From positions 16,311,118 to 16,375,117 of the forward strand of contig NC_083639.1 in the NCBI RefSeq assembly GCF_963576545.1: a stretch of 64,000 nucleotides of DNA, given 5' to 3'. This stretch comes from Limanda limanda (taxonomy: Eukaryota; Chordata; Actinopteri; Pleuronectiformes; Pleuronectidae). Position 1 is the stretch's first letter; each line of letters starts with the position of its first letter. Positions 1-11,606 of this stretch are shown here, one piece after another. The notes under the pieces were generated by a model, which worked only from the letters and a program-made list of their open reading frames with translations, had not been told where the DNA came from and ran no database searches. The position numbers and the translations under genes were made by a program.

Positions 1-199
1 GTGAGCCATACACATGCACAGGGGCGTGAATTAACGTGTTGGGAGATGCTCTCTTGCACGCTTTAATAGTGAGCCATAAACAAAGGAAACAAAAAGTGTG
101 AGAAATACACACACATACAAGGACACTAACCAAAGATAAGTGCATGAATGGAGATGAGCGAATAAAGCAGCTGTGAAGTATGCTGTTCCCAGCACAGAG

Positions 200-608
200 G
201 GGTTGATTTACTAAGGGCACTTTGGCACGTGTTTCCAATTGAGCTGGGAATTTACTAACTCTCATGATATAAGTGTCACAGCCACAGTCTAGTTACCCCG
301 GATGCACTATCACTAATCAAAACCAGATGCCTGGCTTTTTACACGTGCCACGTCCATTCCTGTGTAAAGCAATAAAGTGCAAACTAAAGAGTGATATTGG
401 TTGAAGGGAATAATACAAATATTTCAAAACAGCAGTCATGCAAACAAGCCTAATTCTAGGACAATCTGGATAAATCCCCTTTAGACATCAGGCTGCTTTC
501 CCTCTGCATTTATTTTGCATTTCAACATGGAAATGTCCAAAAATATTGTAGGGCCAGATGCCTATACTGACATGGGAAGAAACTGACAAGTTTTAGGTAA
601 ATCAACCC
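200..608. mobile_element. Inverted-repeat, MITE-like element
   Basis: A 12-base sequence, GGGTTGATTTAC, at 200-211 is repeated in perfect inverted orientation at 597-608 (GTAAATCAACCC). The roughly 400 bases between them have no coding capacity. This layout fits a short nonautonomous DNA transposon. I could not define a clean target-site duplication, and the inverted match decays quickly inward, so the superfamily is not assigned and chance is not excluded. Confidence 0.45.
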
Positions 609-1869
609 TTGATTCTAGCCTTGGTTTTATTAAACTGTCTAATCCCTTCTTACTCCTCCTGAGTTTTCCGTTTCTCCATTTCTTCCCGTTCCAAGCAATA
701 TAGATACTGTCCTCAAAATCTTTATCCTCTTTGTTCTATTCAGTTTATCTTTCTCTGCATCTTAACCAGGGCCACTGAAAGCAGCGCCCCAGGCACTGGA
801 ACCCAAAGGCGGCAGTAAGAGTGGCATCTCACTGGCTGACAACAAACCTGGATACATTATCTGAAAATTGCTGCTATAGTTGGAGAGGACACTGAATAAA
901 ATATAAAGCTGAGGGTGGAAATATACACTGCATGTGTTAGGGAGTTTGGTGTGTGCGGAAAGAGAAGAACAGGGACGGCAGGTAATGGACGACAGCTATG
1001 CGTGGGTGCATAAAAATGCGTGTGAAATCATATTTTGTCATGCACGCAAAATGCTTTTGTGAAGATTTGTGCAACAAGAATAATATTGGAGTTCCAGTCA
1101 CTTCCTGACATGGCTTTGAGCGAGTGTCTGGGGGCAAAAACTGAATTGTAACTGAGGATTAAAAATAAATGAATTAAAACAAAAAAAACATGCAAAGCGT
1201 GAGAAACTGAACACGAGAGGTTGTGAAACAAATTAGCACGGATGAGCGACATGATGAAAAACGGAGCAGGCACTAAGCTAAAAAAACACAGACTCCCACA
1301 CATAAGCAAACACATGAAGATGCGATTAAACTTGATAAAACTTCAGCCCTGATTAACCACAGCTATTTGCACGCCCTGTGGCCGGGCCGAAGATCAATGC
1401 TGCATAAAATAGGACTGTCAAGGTTTCGCAGTGTGCATCAGTACAATTACACAGCAATTACATCCAAATCACGGTTTACAAATCCCAAAATTCAACTCAT
1501 TACCAGCACTACAATAATACAGAATGCACTAATGTTTAGATCTGAGACACGAGAAAACTTGTGCAGTGAGGAAACCTTGTGGCCAAATGTTTAAAAAGGT
1601 ACAGACTGATCATTTCCGATGTATTTCGACAAGCCCCGTGTGTTGCATATGGAGAAGCAGAGCGCCAAAAAATCAGGAGACCGTTTGTAGTAATTGTAAT
1701 GTCAGATCATGTCATTTTAAAATAGTTTGAAGTAAAAGGGATGTGACTGGGCCCGAAACAGACACTACCGCTCAAACGCAGACACATCAGTTTATTTGTC
1801 ACATAGTTAATCTCAACCTCAGGGCTTACCTATTATGGTAAGAAATAGGGCACGGTATTGACACTGCAC

Positions 1870-2901
1870 TAGGGGTGCAACGATTAGTCGACGTCGTCGA
1901 CAAAAATCGATGACCAAAATAGTCGCTGACGAATTTACTCGTCGATGATTCGTTGAAACGATTCGGTGACGTCATAGCGCGTGTTTCTCGTGCCGCGCAG
2001 CGGAACTAAACGTCGTTTTACCGGAGGTGCTGATGGAAGTACCTGAGGAGTGATCCATCTCGCTCCCTTCCTATCTCTGAAAGTCGCGCATGTGCAATAG
2101 CGACGAAACATGGACCAATGTCGGCGTCCGCTGCCGCGCGCACCAGGAAGTAAAAAGTTCGCGAGAACTTCACCCGTAACATGGCCCGAGAAAAACTACC
2201 TGCAATATCTGTACAGCGGACCTGCTCTCCAGGGCAGCAGGACACGCGCATTTGAGGAGGAGGCACGTGTGACATCGTAACGGAGACGATGTGTACTCGC
2301 CTCTGTCAGATGTTATATATAAACGTATATACCTGCGCGCAGGATTCTAGCATCCATTACAAAAATATGGTTTAAATGTTATCCTATTGCCTGACAAACG
2401 TCTTGATTTAATCAAAATGATTTAGTCTGAAGACTGTAGTTTCGTTTGTTGATGTTTTTATTAATGTTATTTTCCCTGTCCTTTTTTGTTAACACGAAAA
2501 ATGGATACTTGATTTTTAATTTATTTTTAGTACCAGCACTTGGCCTGTTCTTGGTTCACAGTAAAAAGGGAAACTTAAATTTAAATAGATTTTTTTTATT
2601 AGCACTTTGCCTGTCCTTGGTTTTAAATGGACAAAAACTTGATTTTTCTTTGCTTTTGTGTCAACAGTACCCTTATATGCAGCAAAGTTTATTAAAAGAC
2701 ATTTTCTGTAATGAAGTATCTATCTTTATTGTCTTTATTTTCAGTCATCACATGCCTTGACGACCTCAAGCTAAATTTAAAAGCTGCTTGCTAAATAATA
2801 GCTATTGAGAATTTGTGTCATTCTTAATCCGATTAGTCGATTAATCGTTTCAATAATCGGTGACTAATCGACTATCAGAATAGTCGTTAGTTGCAGCCCT
2901 A
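1870..2901. mobile_element. Nonautonomous hAT-superfamily transposon
   Basis: The element starts TAGGGGTGCAAC and ends GTTGCAGCCCTA, giving inverted ends that match at 11 of 12 positions. Subterminal AGTCGA/ATTAGTCG motifs occur at both ends. It is flanked by a perfect 8-base direct repeat, CACTGCAC, at 1862-1869 and 2902-2909. An 8-base target duplication is diagnostic of the hAT superfamily. The 1,032-base element is too short to encode a full hAT transposase, and no catalytic or hATC dimerisation region was recognised. A 24-codon frame starts at 2181 and stops at 2253-2255; it may be a remnant of an internal gene. The middle is CpG-rich on the left and T-rich on the right. The intact duplication suggests a fairly recent insertion into intron 2 of SUCLG2. 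Confidence 0.88.
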
Positions 2902-3262
2902 CACTGCACCAAGTGTCGAAAACTGTGAAGGACCCAAAATCAGAATCAGAACGCTCTGTTGAGTCTTGGGCATTCTTTGATATGATTATTTGCTGATTTA
3001 AATTTTACTCTTTTAAAATGTTTAAATGTTTTCACATAGGCCTTGGCTGCTGATGCTGCAAGATCAAACATTTCTGTTTTACAATTTCGGCTGGTTGTGT
3101 TAGATGAACTAAAAGGATTAAAAGAGAAAACATGTGTTTTCTGAAGGTAAATATTCTGCGACATGTCAAAGAAAGGTATATTTTAGTATTAGTACATAAG
3201 TACATGCAGTCCTATCAAGGAAGACGGCTTATTTCTCTCCAGAGAAAGATGAACTGCATAGC

Positions 3263-3350
3263 TGTGTGTGTGTGTGTGTTTGAGCGCGTGTGTGAGCATG
3301 TGTGTGTGAGCGTGTGTGTGTGAGCGTGTATGTGTGAGCGTGTGTGTGTT
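3263..3350. repeat. Interrupted GT-rich microsatellite
   Basis: Alternating TG dinucleotides are broken by GAGCG and GAGCATG interruptions. The run ends 12 bases before the exon 2 boundary, so it lies in intron 2 just downstream of the splice donor of SUCLG2 exon 2 (gene on the minus strand, where it reads as CA repeats). CA-rich runs close to a donor can bind hnRNP L and affect splicing in other genes; whether that happens here is unknown. Confidence 0.85.
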
Positions 3351-3362
3351 AATCCTACTCAC

Positions 3363-3504
3363 TGAGTCTCTTGGCAGCCTCCAGGGCCTCAGAAGCTGTG
3401 TCGGCCACATAGAAGCGCTGGACAGCAACGCCACTCTCTTGCATCAACTTCTTGCTCTGGTACTCTTGCAGATTCAGCCATCTCCTGGGATTCAACCAGG
3501 TACT
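3363..3504 (-). CDS. SUCLG2: SUCLG2 exon 2: succinyl-CoA ligase [GDP-forming] subunit beta, mitochondrial
   Basis: This 142-base internal exon encodes 47 residues plus one base of the next codon. The translation opens STWLNPRRWLNLQEYQSKKL and includes FYVADTASEALEAAKRLS. It closely matches the start of the mature SUCLG2 chain in vertebrates (RRWLNLQEYQSKKL is a signature of the GTP-specific beta subunit), which is the beginning of the ATP-grasp domain. The enzyme is in the mitochondrial matrix. With the alpha subunit SUCLG1 it converts succinyl-CoA, GDP and phosphate to succinate, CoA and GTP in the citric acid cycle. On the minus strand a pyrimidine-rich tract ends in CTCTCCAG immediately before the exon, and the donor GTGAGTAGG follows it. 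The exon enters in phase 0 and leaves in phase 1. SUCLA2, the ATP-forming paralogue, is a less likely alternative because of the RRWLNLQEYQ sequence. Confidence 0.95.
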
Positions 3505-6500
3505 CTGGAGAGGAGGGGAGGGAGGGTGGCAGAGCAGAATTAATAAGCTTGACTTTGAAGAAAGAGTGAAGACAGAGCAATGAAGCACCCATATTGAGGA
3601 ATCCATCATGCCTAATGACAACAAATGTTCCTTCTCAGCTCAACATCTTCCCAAGCCTGTGCGCTATCTTCTGAGCTGTTTTACATTATACACAGAAACA
3701 CAAAAACACAGAAACATGTCCTACACCTGCCTGGGAGTGGGCAGAACTCATCCTTTCTCTTCTTCCCTCCTGCTTGCCTCCCCTACACTACAAGCTTAGT
3801 CCCTCTAATTATCCTGGATAGAGACAAGCAGCCCAAACTGAGCTGCAGGCAGGGTTCTAGGGGGAGCTCTATTTTTCAGTGTGCACCAGTCCAGAACTTA
3901 CCACTACTATGACTAAAGGCAGTTAATACAGTCAACAGGTTAACTGACAGCAACATAACAATCAAGAAAATGAAATGAAAACGAAATCACAAAAGCACAA
4001 TACACAATGTACACCCCTTCAGGAACAACACATCATTTGAACAAAAAATCCTTAACATTATTCAGCCAACTTGTTTTTCACTACAACGAAATAAAACAGC
4101 TGTCTGTGGCTTGCAGCTCATTCTCTCTCTCTCGCTCCCTCCGTTCGTCTCTGTCGTTGCCTGTGACTTTCCTGACGTTACACTTCTGTCTGGGTATAGC
4201 AACAAAACAATAGAAAAAGAAAGTAGGGCTGAAAGTTATTTTTACAAACACGAAAAACAAACATTGAACTAAGTGGCCTCTGCTCAGGCGGCACACAACA
4301 AATAGCACTGCAGCTGTCCATGGTGCTGAAACAATAGCTTTCCGAATACAGTGTAGATTATAGACTGAACTGGAGACGGGATATTCTTTGAACAGGCCAG
4401 CCCATATGCGCATTTGCTTTTGCATTGATTTTCTGCCGCTGGTTGTCATTGCTGTCAAGATGTCAATGGTGTGGTGAATGTTGAAACATATGCATCTACC
4501 GCATATGTTTCTCTGCATTCCAGCTTTAGCGAGAGAATTTACAATTCAGAACATCCGTCATACAAGCCATATCAGCCCAAAATCCTGTGCTTGTGAAGAG
4601 TTTGTGCAGGCCCCGGAATTTCTGCCTCTCTGTGTCACAGCGAGATGTCTCCCATCATTCTGAACTGGCATGCCAATGCCGGATAATCTTTCCATACCAC
4701 TTTCACAGTGTTTAAAGTACTAGCTACACTATGCATGGTAAAGATTTGGCCTATTTTCAGGATTTATGTGTGTAAATCTGCAGCTGCTTCTTGGAACAGG
4801 AGGGCCATTTTTTTCCCATAAACCCATCGTCCAGTCCCGATTGTCTCAAGCTGTTCCTCAAACTTCGTGTAAATTGATTCGGCATCTGTGCCTAATGAAA
4901 GCTTAACAATACCAAAAAAAAGGATCGTCCACCTTCCCCTTTACACCATATGTTAATTATCAGGTAGGCCAGCCTTTGAACTGTGCTCTTGATAATAGTA
5001 ATACTAATGTAGGACGCCAGTGCTTTAACTTTTAAAAGAAAAAAGTAGCTCTCATTTCACCTAATTAATTCAGCATAAAATTATGGTTTGATTTGTGCAA
5101 ATTTCCCACATTTGCACCTGTGAGGTTGGCCCAAGTGGTTATGGCAAAAAAACTGAGACAAACCTAGTTCTGCAGTCAAAGTGTATATATTATTTTCAGT
5201 TGCAACTTATTTCCTTGTGCAGCAGTATTTACAGTGCAGGCTTGATTTTTAAAGAAAATAAAGACAGATGGGAAAAAAACAGCCATTGTAGTTTCTGGCT
5301 TGACTGAATTGCAGGTAAAATCATCCCATACTCCAATTTAGTCTCAGTAGGTGTACAAGCGTGTTTTTTATTTAAAAGGGCATGGACTAAACCTGTGAAA
5401 GCACCATTAAGTCTTTGTAGGGATATTACAGCAGTGAGATTTCTGTAGGATATTTTTCCTTTGCACCATATAGGCAGATCTGAAACACAGACATTTCCTG
5501 CATTAAATGGGCATTTCCATCAAGTACCTTGTTTGGGAGCACATATCTTCCCCTCATCTCCCAAATCTTCACTGCTCTTATGTGGGCCACAATACCTCAA
5601 TGTTTGTCAAAATAAATCTGTATGTTATTCTGTGACCCACCACCAACATCTCCATTCATCAGTTCTTCAAGTACAGGGTAATTCCGGTTGCCCTTTTGGC
5701 GAGCAGTAGGGTTTTTACCTTCAAGCGTATACTGTACAAACCCGAACTTTAGATTTTTGGAAGCAGGTATTCCTGCTTTTCCAATCACTCTATTGCTTCC
5801 TTGTTCAATTTAAAGGCATTGACAGGTTCACACCGAGGTTCACTGCTATAGGTTGGTGGTGGTGGTAGGCCGGACTAGCTGTAAAAGTGCACTGTCATTC
5901 GCTGTTGTTATCTTTAATGTTTAGTGAATCCAAATTGTCAGAGAAAACATGGTTTCTGTTTTGACATTCTGACTTAAATATAACCCGCCAGAAAAATACT
6001 GCACGTAAACATTCAAATCAAGTCCATTCAAATAGCACACACCAGATCAGTGAATAGTTCAGTTTACTACATAAACCTAGCCGAGCTCCCCTGTAATTCG
6101 AACCCTGGCTGCAGGACAAACTCAGGAGCTGTCTGCTCCATCAGCAGACACAGGGCCCATCAGCTCCAGCTGTTGTTGCTATTAAAAAGAAATTGGCTTT
6201 TTAATGTGACAGAGGAACACTGTCTGTGGTAGAGCTAGAATCCCTCCGCACCGGCACACACTACGTGCATGGACGTGTGTGCATGCATGCAGATGATTTC
6301 ACAGAAAAGATCTTCGGGGAGTCATTAAGAAGAGAAAGGCCATTAAAGTAAAGTGAAAACAAGGATTGCGGGGTAAATTATGGCTCAGCATGTAAATGAT
6401 GCCTCGGTGTGTATTTCCTCACCCACTGAGGATTAAACTAACATAATAACATTCAGGACTGCAATGCATTGTGCTGACTAAGTCAAATTAAAGCTGTTAT

Positions 6501-9500
6501 CCACTGTTAAGGCTTCACAAGACAATAGGTGCATATTGTAGTTTTGAGAATAACGACATCTTGCGATACTTTTAAGATGTTTTAGTTTGCGTTTTTCACC
6601 ATTATATATACTACACGAATATTGTTAGTAAAACAATTTCATAACCACATCAATACAGAAAAATCAAACGCTCCATCTCACTAACTCAGCTTAAGTTTGC
6701 ACAGTCGATACTCTGCTCCTAACAATCAGCACCAGTTTTTAAAAGAAGTAGCAGCTGCTCCAGGTTGCTTCTGCACTTGACAGCAGGGACAAACACACAA
6801 CCATAATATGGCAAAAGGATCAAGCAGCTCACTACACCTTGAAATTGAATCTGGGTCCTTGTAAACTGACTGATGAGAATTATGGCAGCCGTGAGTGGAT
6901 TTATTTCACTCGAACAGCCGGCTAAGAGGCTGGGTTTGCTGAAAAGTTACAGCTGAAAGCACCATTTTCATTATGGCCACAAATCTCATTGTAATACGAG
7001 ATATATTTACTTAAACGAGGTATCCAGAGTAGCTAAATAACTATGAAAACTCTTCATTGTGTTTACTCAGAGCTGGGAATTTTACACCTAAGAAAATGTC
7101 CTGTCTCGTTTGGAAGGGTGAACACTGAAGTACAATTATTGAACAAAGACTTTTAGGTTAAGAGAATTGAAAGGAACACATCTATAAACCTACAGCATTC
7201 AGCATTCGGAGCACGTTCTGAATGTTTAGGAGTAAACAGGTTTAATGTTGGGTAACTTGACTTCTAACAGCTTCATTAAGAGGAGAGCTACAGAGGACTG
7301 GTCTAAAGACTCTCTTACTCACAGCTGATCAACCCTGACAAGAGTTTTTAGTGTTTACATGAAGTATAGCTGCCGGTTTATATTTGACTGCCCAAAAAGA
7401 CAAAAGTATATACCCACAATTAAGTTTCAGATTTCTTTAACTTCACTCTAGGGCAAAACAGTGTTACTTGAATTTTTTTTAATAATTTTTATTACGATAA
7501 AATTCTTGACCACGTGACCGAAACATAATTGAGAAAACACAAGAAAAGCCTTAAAGTGTTTGAATGTGTGCATATAAAGTGCATATACATGTCAGCATGT
7601 GTGCCAACATATATATAAACACGCTTTGGATGACGGACTAATGAAGGATGGATTCAAAATGTCTAAAGACATTAGAGCTGAGCAAGCAAATCAAACATTT
7701 TATGAAGACTGCTAATAAAGTTTAAGAAAACAGTAAAAAAAACTGTGTGTGCAACTTTAAGCTGCAATTTGATTCAGTGGTGCATGGGGCACGACAAGCC
7801 CACTCTATACTTTTTTAGGACGTCAGTCACTCCATCATTCACGAGGGGGAAATAATAGGAACACAAAGGTGGAGGGTTTGCATGGTAGTGAATTTATTCA
7901 ACCATTATATAAAGGGGGGATTAAAATGCGACCCCAACTAACCCTAATTCGTTATTAGTAATTAATTAGGTAGACATGGTCGCTATGTGGAGGAAAGCCA
8001 AGTTCTAATCTAAATCTAAACACAACTGTCAACGTGCCTCAACAGAAAACAAAACCACAGATCCAGAATTCATGCCAAGACAAACCTTCTCTGTGCCACT
8101 ACTCACTGTATTAGCAAGCCTTTCCACTCCAACTCCTGTGAGAGCCTGTCAGGAGACTTCTACAGATCCAAAATTGCCTGTTTTCTAGGGGAACCTTACA
8201 TACTGATTCACATTGGCCTCTTGTCTCGCATAACTGAATGCAGTAATGAGGGGCATCTGTGGGTCACCTCTACAGTGTCATCTGTGGTACCCTACCATTC
8301 ATGCGTTTCACTTATAGTGGTCTGTATGTGTACGCGTGGTGCTATCTATCCTCCATGACATTCTATAACAGCCGATATTGATGATGATGATGTGACTCAC
8401 TCGCAGCAGACTTGGTTCAAAGCCAGGGCAATATCTTAACTGTAGAACTGCATTAGGATTTGAGAAGCAACGCTAATAACAAAAAATCTATCTGGAAAAC
8501 AAATTCAGGAAAAACTGGAGATTATTTCTGAAAAGTCAAATGAATTTGGACAACATGGATCATGTTAATATCTTTGAGTAAAACTTTGCTTGTGTCACTC
8601 TTTTTCTGCCGGTCCTTTATTCCCACATGTCCATTTTAGCAGAACCTATCCATACAACCTTAACAAGCCAAGCTGCAGAGCAGGTTTTCTCTGTTTTGTG
8701 GACTCATTTGACTGCTGTCAGGTACCTGCAGGGCCTCCACTCTATAAACATCCACTTCCCTTGCCATTCAAACTGTTCGCCTTGGGAGGATGTGCATGCT
8801 GCCATGGTGCATGTCTCCATCTGTCAGTTCTCCTTTTGGTCTACATCTGACAAAAGAAAATGCCAGATGAGAGCCTGTGACAGGACCAGGCTACACATCT
8901 TTTCAACAGGAGGTACCAGCAGATCACACTGAGACACATTAACTAACAGAGCTAACCGTTCAGATAAAAGTTTGAATCCAAAGATCCCAAAATACATCAA
9001 AATAAGGACAAGTTTGAACTGCAATCAGATGATGGACCTTGAGGTAGATGTTGCTTGGGTGGCAGGTTTTCCACTCAATGCAAGTTTGGTGGTAAAAAAA
9101 ACTGGCCTTGGTGAATGAGAGGCAAAAATTGTAAGAGCCTTTGTAAACCACAAAGGTAAAAAGAGGCTATACAAGTGGATTCACCATGTAACATTACTTG
9201 ATAGGGAGAAAATGGTGGTTATATCAGCATTGCAATCTAAACTGTATTTGTTCAAGCTTTTGCATGTGAAATTGCCACTGCCCCGTGGCTTTATTTTAAG
9301 AGAATTATTATAATTAATAATTGCTGGAATGTCGGATGTATTGTAAATATCAACATGCTCTAAAAATGGAGTTAAAGGTAAATCTGGTACATTTGATCAC
9401 ATGAAATCAGTTTCAAATAGAAGTTGAACCATTTTTACCAACTTTACCATTTCCCAAGAATGAGACAATGGAAAACAATGAGTGTCTCTTAAAGGAAGAA

Positions 9501-9984
9501 CGTTGTAATACAGTCATTTGACAAATATGCATTACAGAAACACTTAAAATAGAAAATATTATAAAATCACTGGTAGATGACAATCATGTGACCTGAAGCC
9601 TGATTGGTCTAAAAGGACAAGAATACTCAAATCTCAATCCTGCCAAAGACACACCATTTAAGATAAGCAAAACCATGCATATCTGCTGTTAACCTTTCAA
9701 GACCTCATAATCCAATGAAAATACATTATCAGAATGAAATGGCTCTTCTGTCAACTAAATAAAGAAGGCGTGGAGATAAGGGTAGAAAGGAGCTATGCAG
9801 ACTTCCCAAAATAACAGCTACTGCTTACTGGGGAAGTCAAGTGCGACTGGAGGTGTCCCTCCAGGCACTGACAGTTACCTGAGGCAAAACACCAGGGAGT
9901 GGAAAGGAACCTAGGGCACTTTTTAGTATGTACCAGACACATAGATAATCCTTATCAAAGATGGACTCCTACTTGGCCATTGCA

Positions 9985-10440
9985 ATATAGTCACTTTAGG
10001 AAGTATTCATGCACCTTCACTTTGTGCCCTTTTTTCTGAAATTAATATACAGAATTTTTGCAGATTTATTCAGAATCAAAAACTCTAAACTAACATTTAA
10101 AAAATACAGATTCTTTTCTCAATTCTGATCCCTCTCCCTGTTCACCCTGCTGTCAAGCCCTCCCTGTAGCATGATACTGCCACCACCATGCTTCACCATA
10201 GGATGGCGTTAGCCAGGTGGTGACAATTACTTGATGTTCACCAGACATGGTGCTTGGAGTTCTTCCCAAAGGGTTTTTGTCTCATCAGTCTCAAGAATAT
10301 TTTCCCCCAGGCTGTCAGAGTCCTTTAAATGCCTCTTGGTAAACTCCAAGTGGGTTTTCAGATGCCTTTTATCCAACATGGCTAAGTCCTGATTGATGGA
10401 CGGCTGCAGAGTCTGTCGTTCTCACAACTCTACACTGCAC
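9985..10440 (-). mobile_element. Degenerate Tc1/mariner-type transposon fragment
   Basis: On the minus strand, positions 10167-10196 translate as VKHGGGSIML, the conserved block before WGCF in Tc1-like transposases. Around it are other pieces typical of fish Tc1 elements read in the same direction, including a region with a diagnostic CAAACTCCAAG-like match near 10340. The left boundary at about 9990-10020 resembles the end of such elements (GGAAGTATTCATGCACC). The reading frame is broken many times and most of the transposase gene is missing, including any recognisable DDE triad. The copy is therefore an old, inactive fossil in intron 1. The boundaries are approximate and no clean TA duplication was defined. 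Confidence 0.85.
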
Positions 10441-11544
10441 CTTCTATACATTAGTATATAACTACATGTACAAATAAATTGACTGAGCAAGTAATTCATA
10501 CTATACATAAAAAAATGATGTTCAGACTCGTTCCCTCCTTGCACAGACACATTAAGAATTTACCTGCAGAGATAGGAAATGACAAGCCGAATAATGTGTA
10601 TGTGCCATATTTAAATAGTAATCTTGATGGTGATGGCAAAACCCTGATCTCTACATCCTACAGTGCTTTCATATTGACAGATTTTAATGGTTTTACATTT
10701 CCAGTGTATTTTTGTATTTATTATTTGTAATTTACGTTGTGAGAACTGAAGCTGAACACAATTTTCCACATGGGTGACAACTCAGCTACAAAAGTAACTT
10801 ACTGAAGCAAAGTGTCTTCAACACTAGGCTGGGAGGTAAAGACTGCAATGTGGAAGCATTGGGATGCTGGATAAAAAGGTAATCAGAAACAAATTGCCTT
10901 TTCTTCTTGAGGATCTTTAATACACTACAATAACTTCAGAATCAATAATTATAGTCAGCATTTGAGGCATGTAGTTGGTTTATTATTTAGGTTTTTATTT
11001 GACCAAAGTGCATAAAATTGAACTTGGGTGAAACTGCACAATCACTATATTTTGCCACCGATTTACCAAATCTAAGTCAAGAAATCAGTTTGACTTAGCT
11101 GCCATTATTTGTAGACGGGATTACTTGCATTAATCAACTTTCTTTTCTCCATGTGTGAATCGTTTTCTCTTATGGGTTTCCTTATTATGCTCTGATGGCA
11201 GCCTAAAGCCAGAAACTCCCATTAGTAATGAGCCATGAAGAACAACAGTTGTTATTGTATTACATTGTTTAACACTCTTAGGATTTTCAAGACTTTCTGA
11301 TGTGCAAGTATTCTTGACTACCTGAAATCCAAATTTAAAAGATGAAGTGAGGCTTGATTTTCACAGCTGTATGTGAAACCTGTCATTTCAAAGTCAAGCT
11401 ATGCTGAAACAGAAGTTAAATGTATAGGCATCTGGTTCAAGTGCAGGCAGAAGTGAAAAACAAAACAAGCAACTTGTTGCTTTACCTGCCAAATTACTGT
11501 GATCTGTGAGTAATTTTCACATTCTTTATAGAATGTGATTATAA

Positions 11545-11606
11545 CTCTTAAGATTTCTTATGAAGATGGATAATGAGTGCATTCTCATATTTTGGTGAAC
11601 TATCCC
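11545..11606. mobile_element. End fragment of a foldback MITE (GAACTATCCCTTTAA type)
   Basis: The segment ends GGTGAACTATCCCTTTAA, the terminal sequence of a very common teleost foldback element flanked by TTAA. The sequence just before it (ATAATGAGTGCATTCTCATATTTT) resembles a decayed copy of the same subterminal region. No matching opposite end was recognised nearby, so this is a solo end or an old truncated copy. Confidence 0.55.

Larger units (their letters stand above)
1..3362 (-). other. SUCLG2: SUCLG2 intron 2 (partial)
   Basis: This non-coding stretch follows the donor of SUCLG2 exon 2 on the minus strand and continues past the left edge. I looked for the next expected exon of the family (the AKEIVLKAQILAGGRGKG region, with its glycine-rich nucleotide-binding loop) on the minus strand and did not find it, so exon 3 lies outside. 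The stretch holds an inverted-repeat element near 200-608, a hAT element at 1870-2901 and a GT-rich run next to exon 2. Short open frames here look like chance frames. Confidence 0.75.

Noticed and set aside
2446..2760. Plus-strand frame of 104 codons rich in Leu and Phe
   Set aside because: It lies in the T-rich interior of the hAT element and reflects base composition, not a membrane protein.
4081..4518. Minus-strand frame of 145 codons
   Set aside because: The C-terminal half is low complexity (Arg-Glu repeats from a CTCTCTCTCG stretch), there is no family similarity and no splice context inside SUCLG2 intron 1.
6075..6150. Possible minus-strand tRNA suggested by GGGTTCGAATTAC
   Set aside because: The T-loop-like sequence has no matching A box, anticodon stem or acceptor stem.
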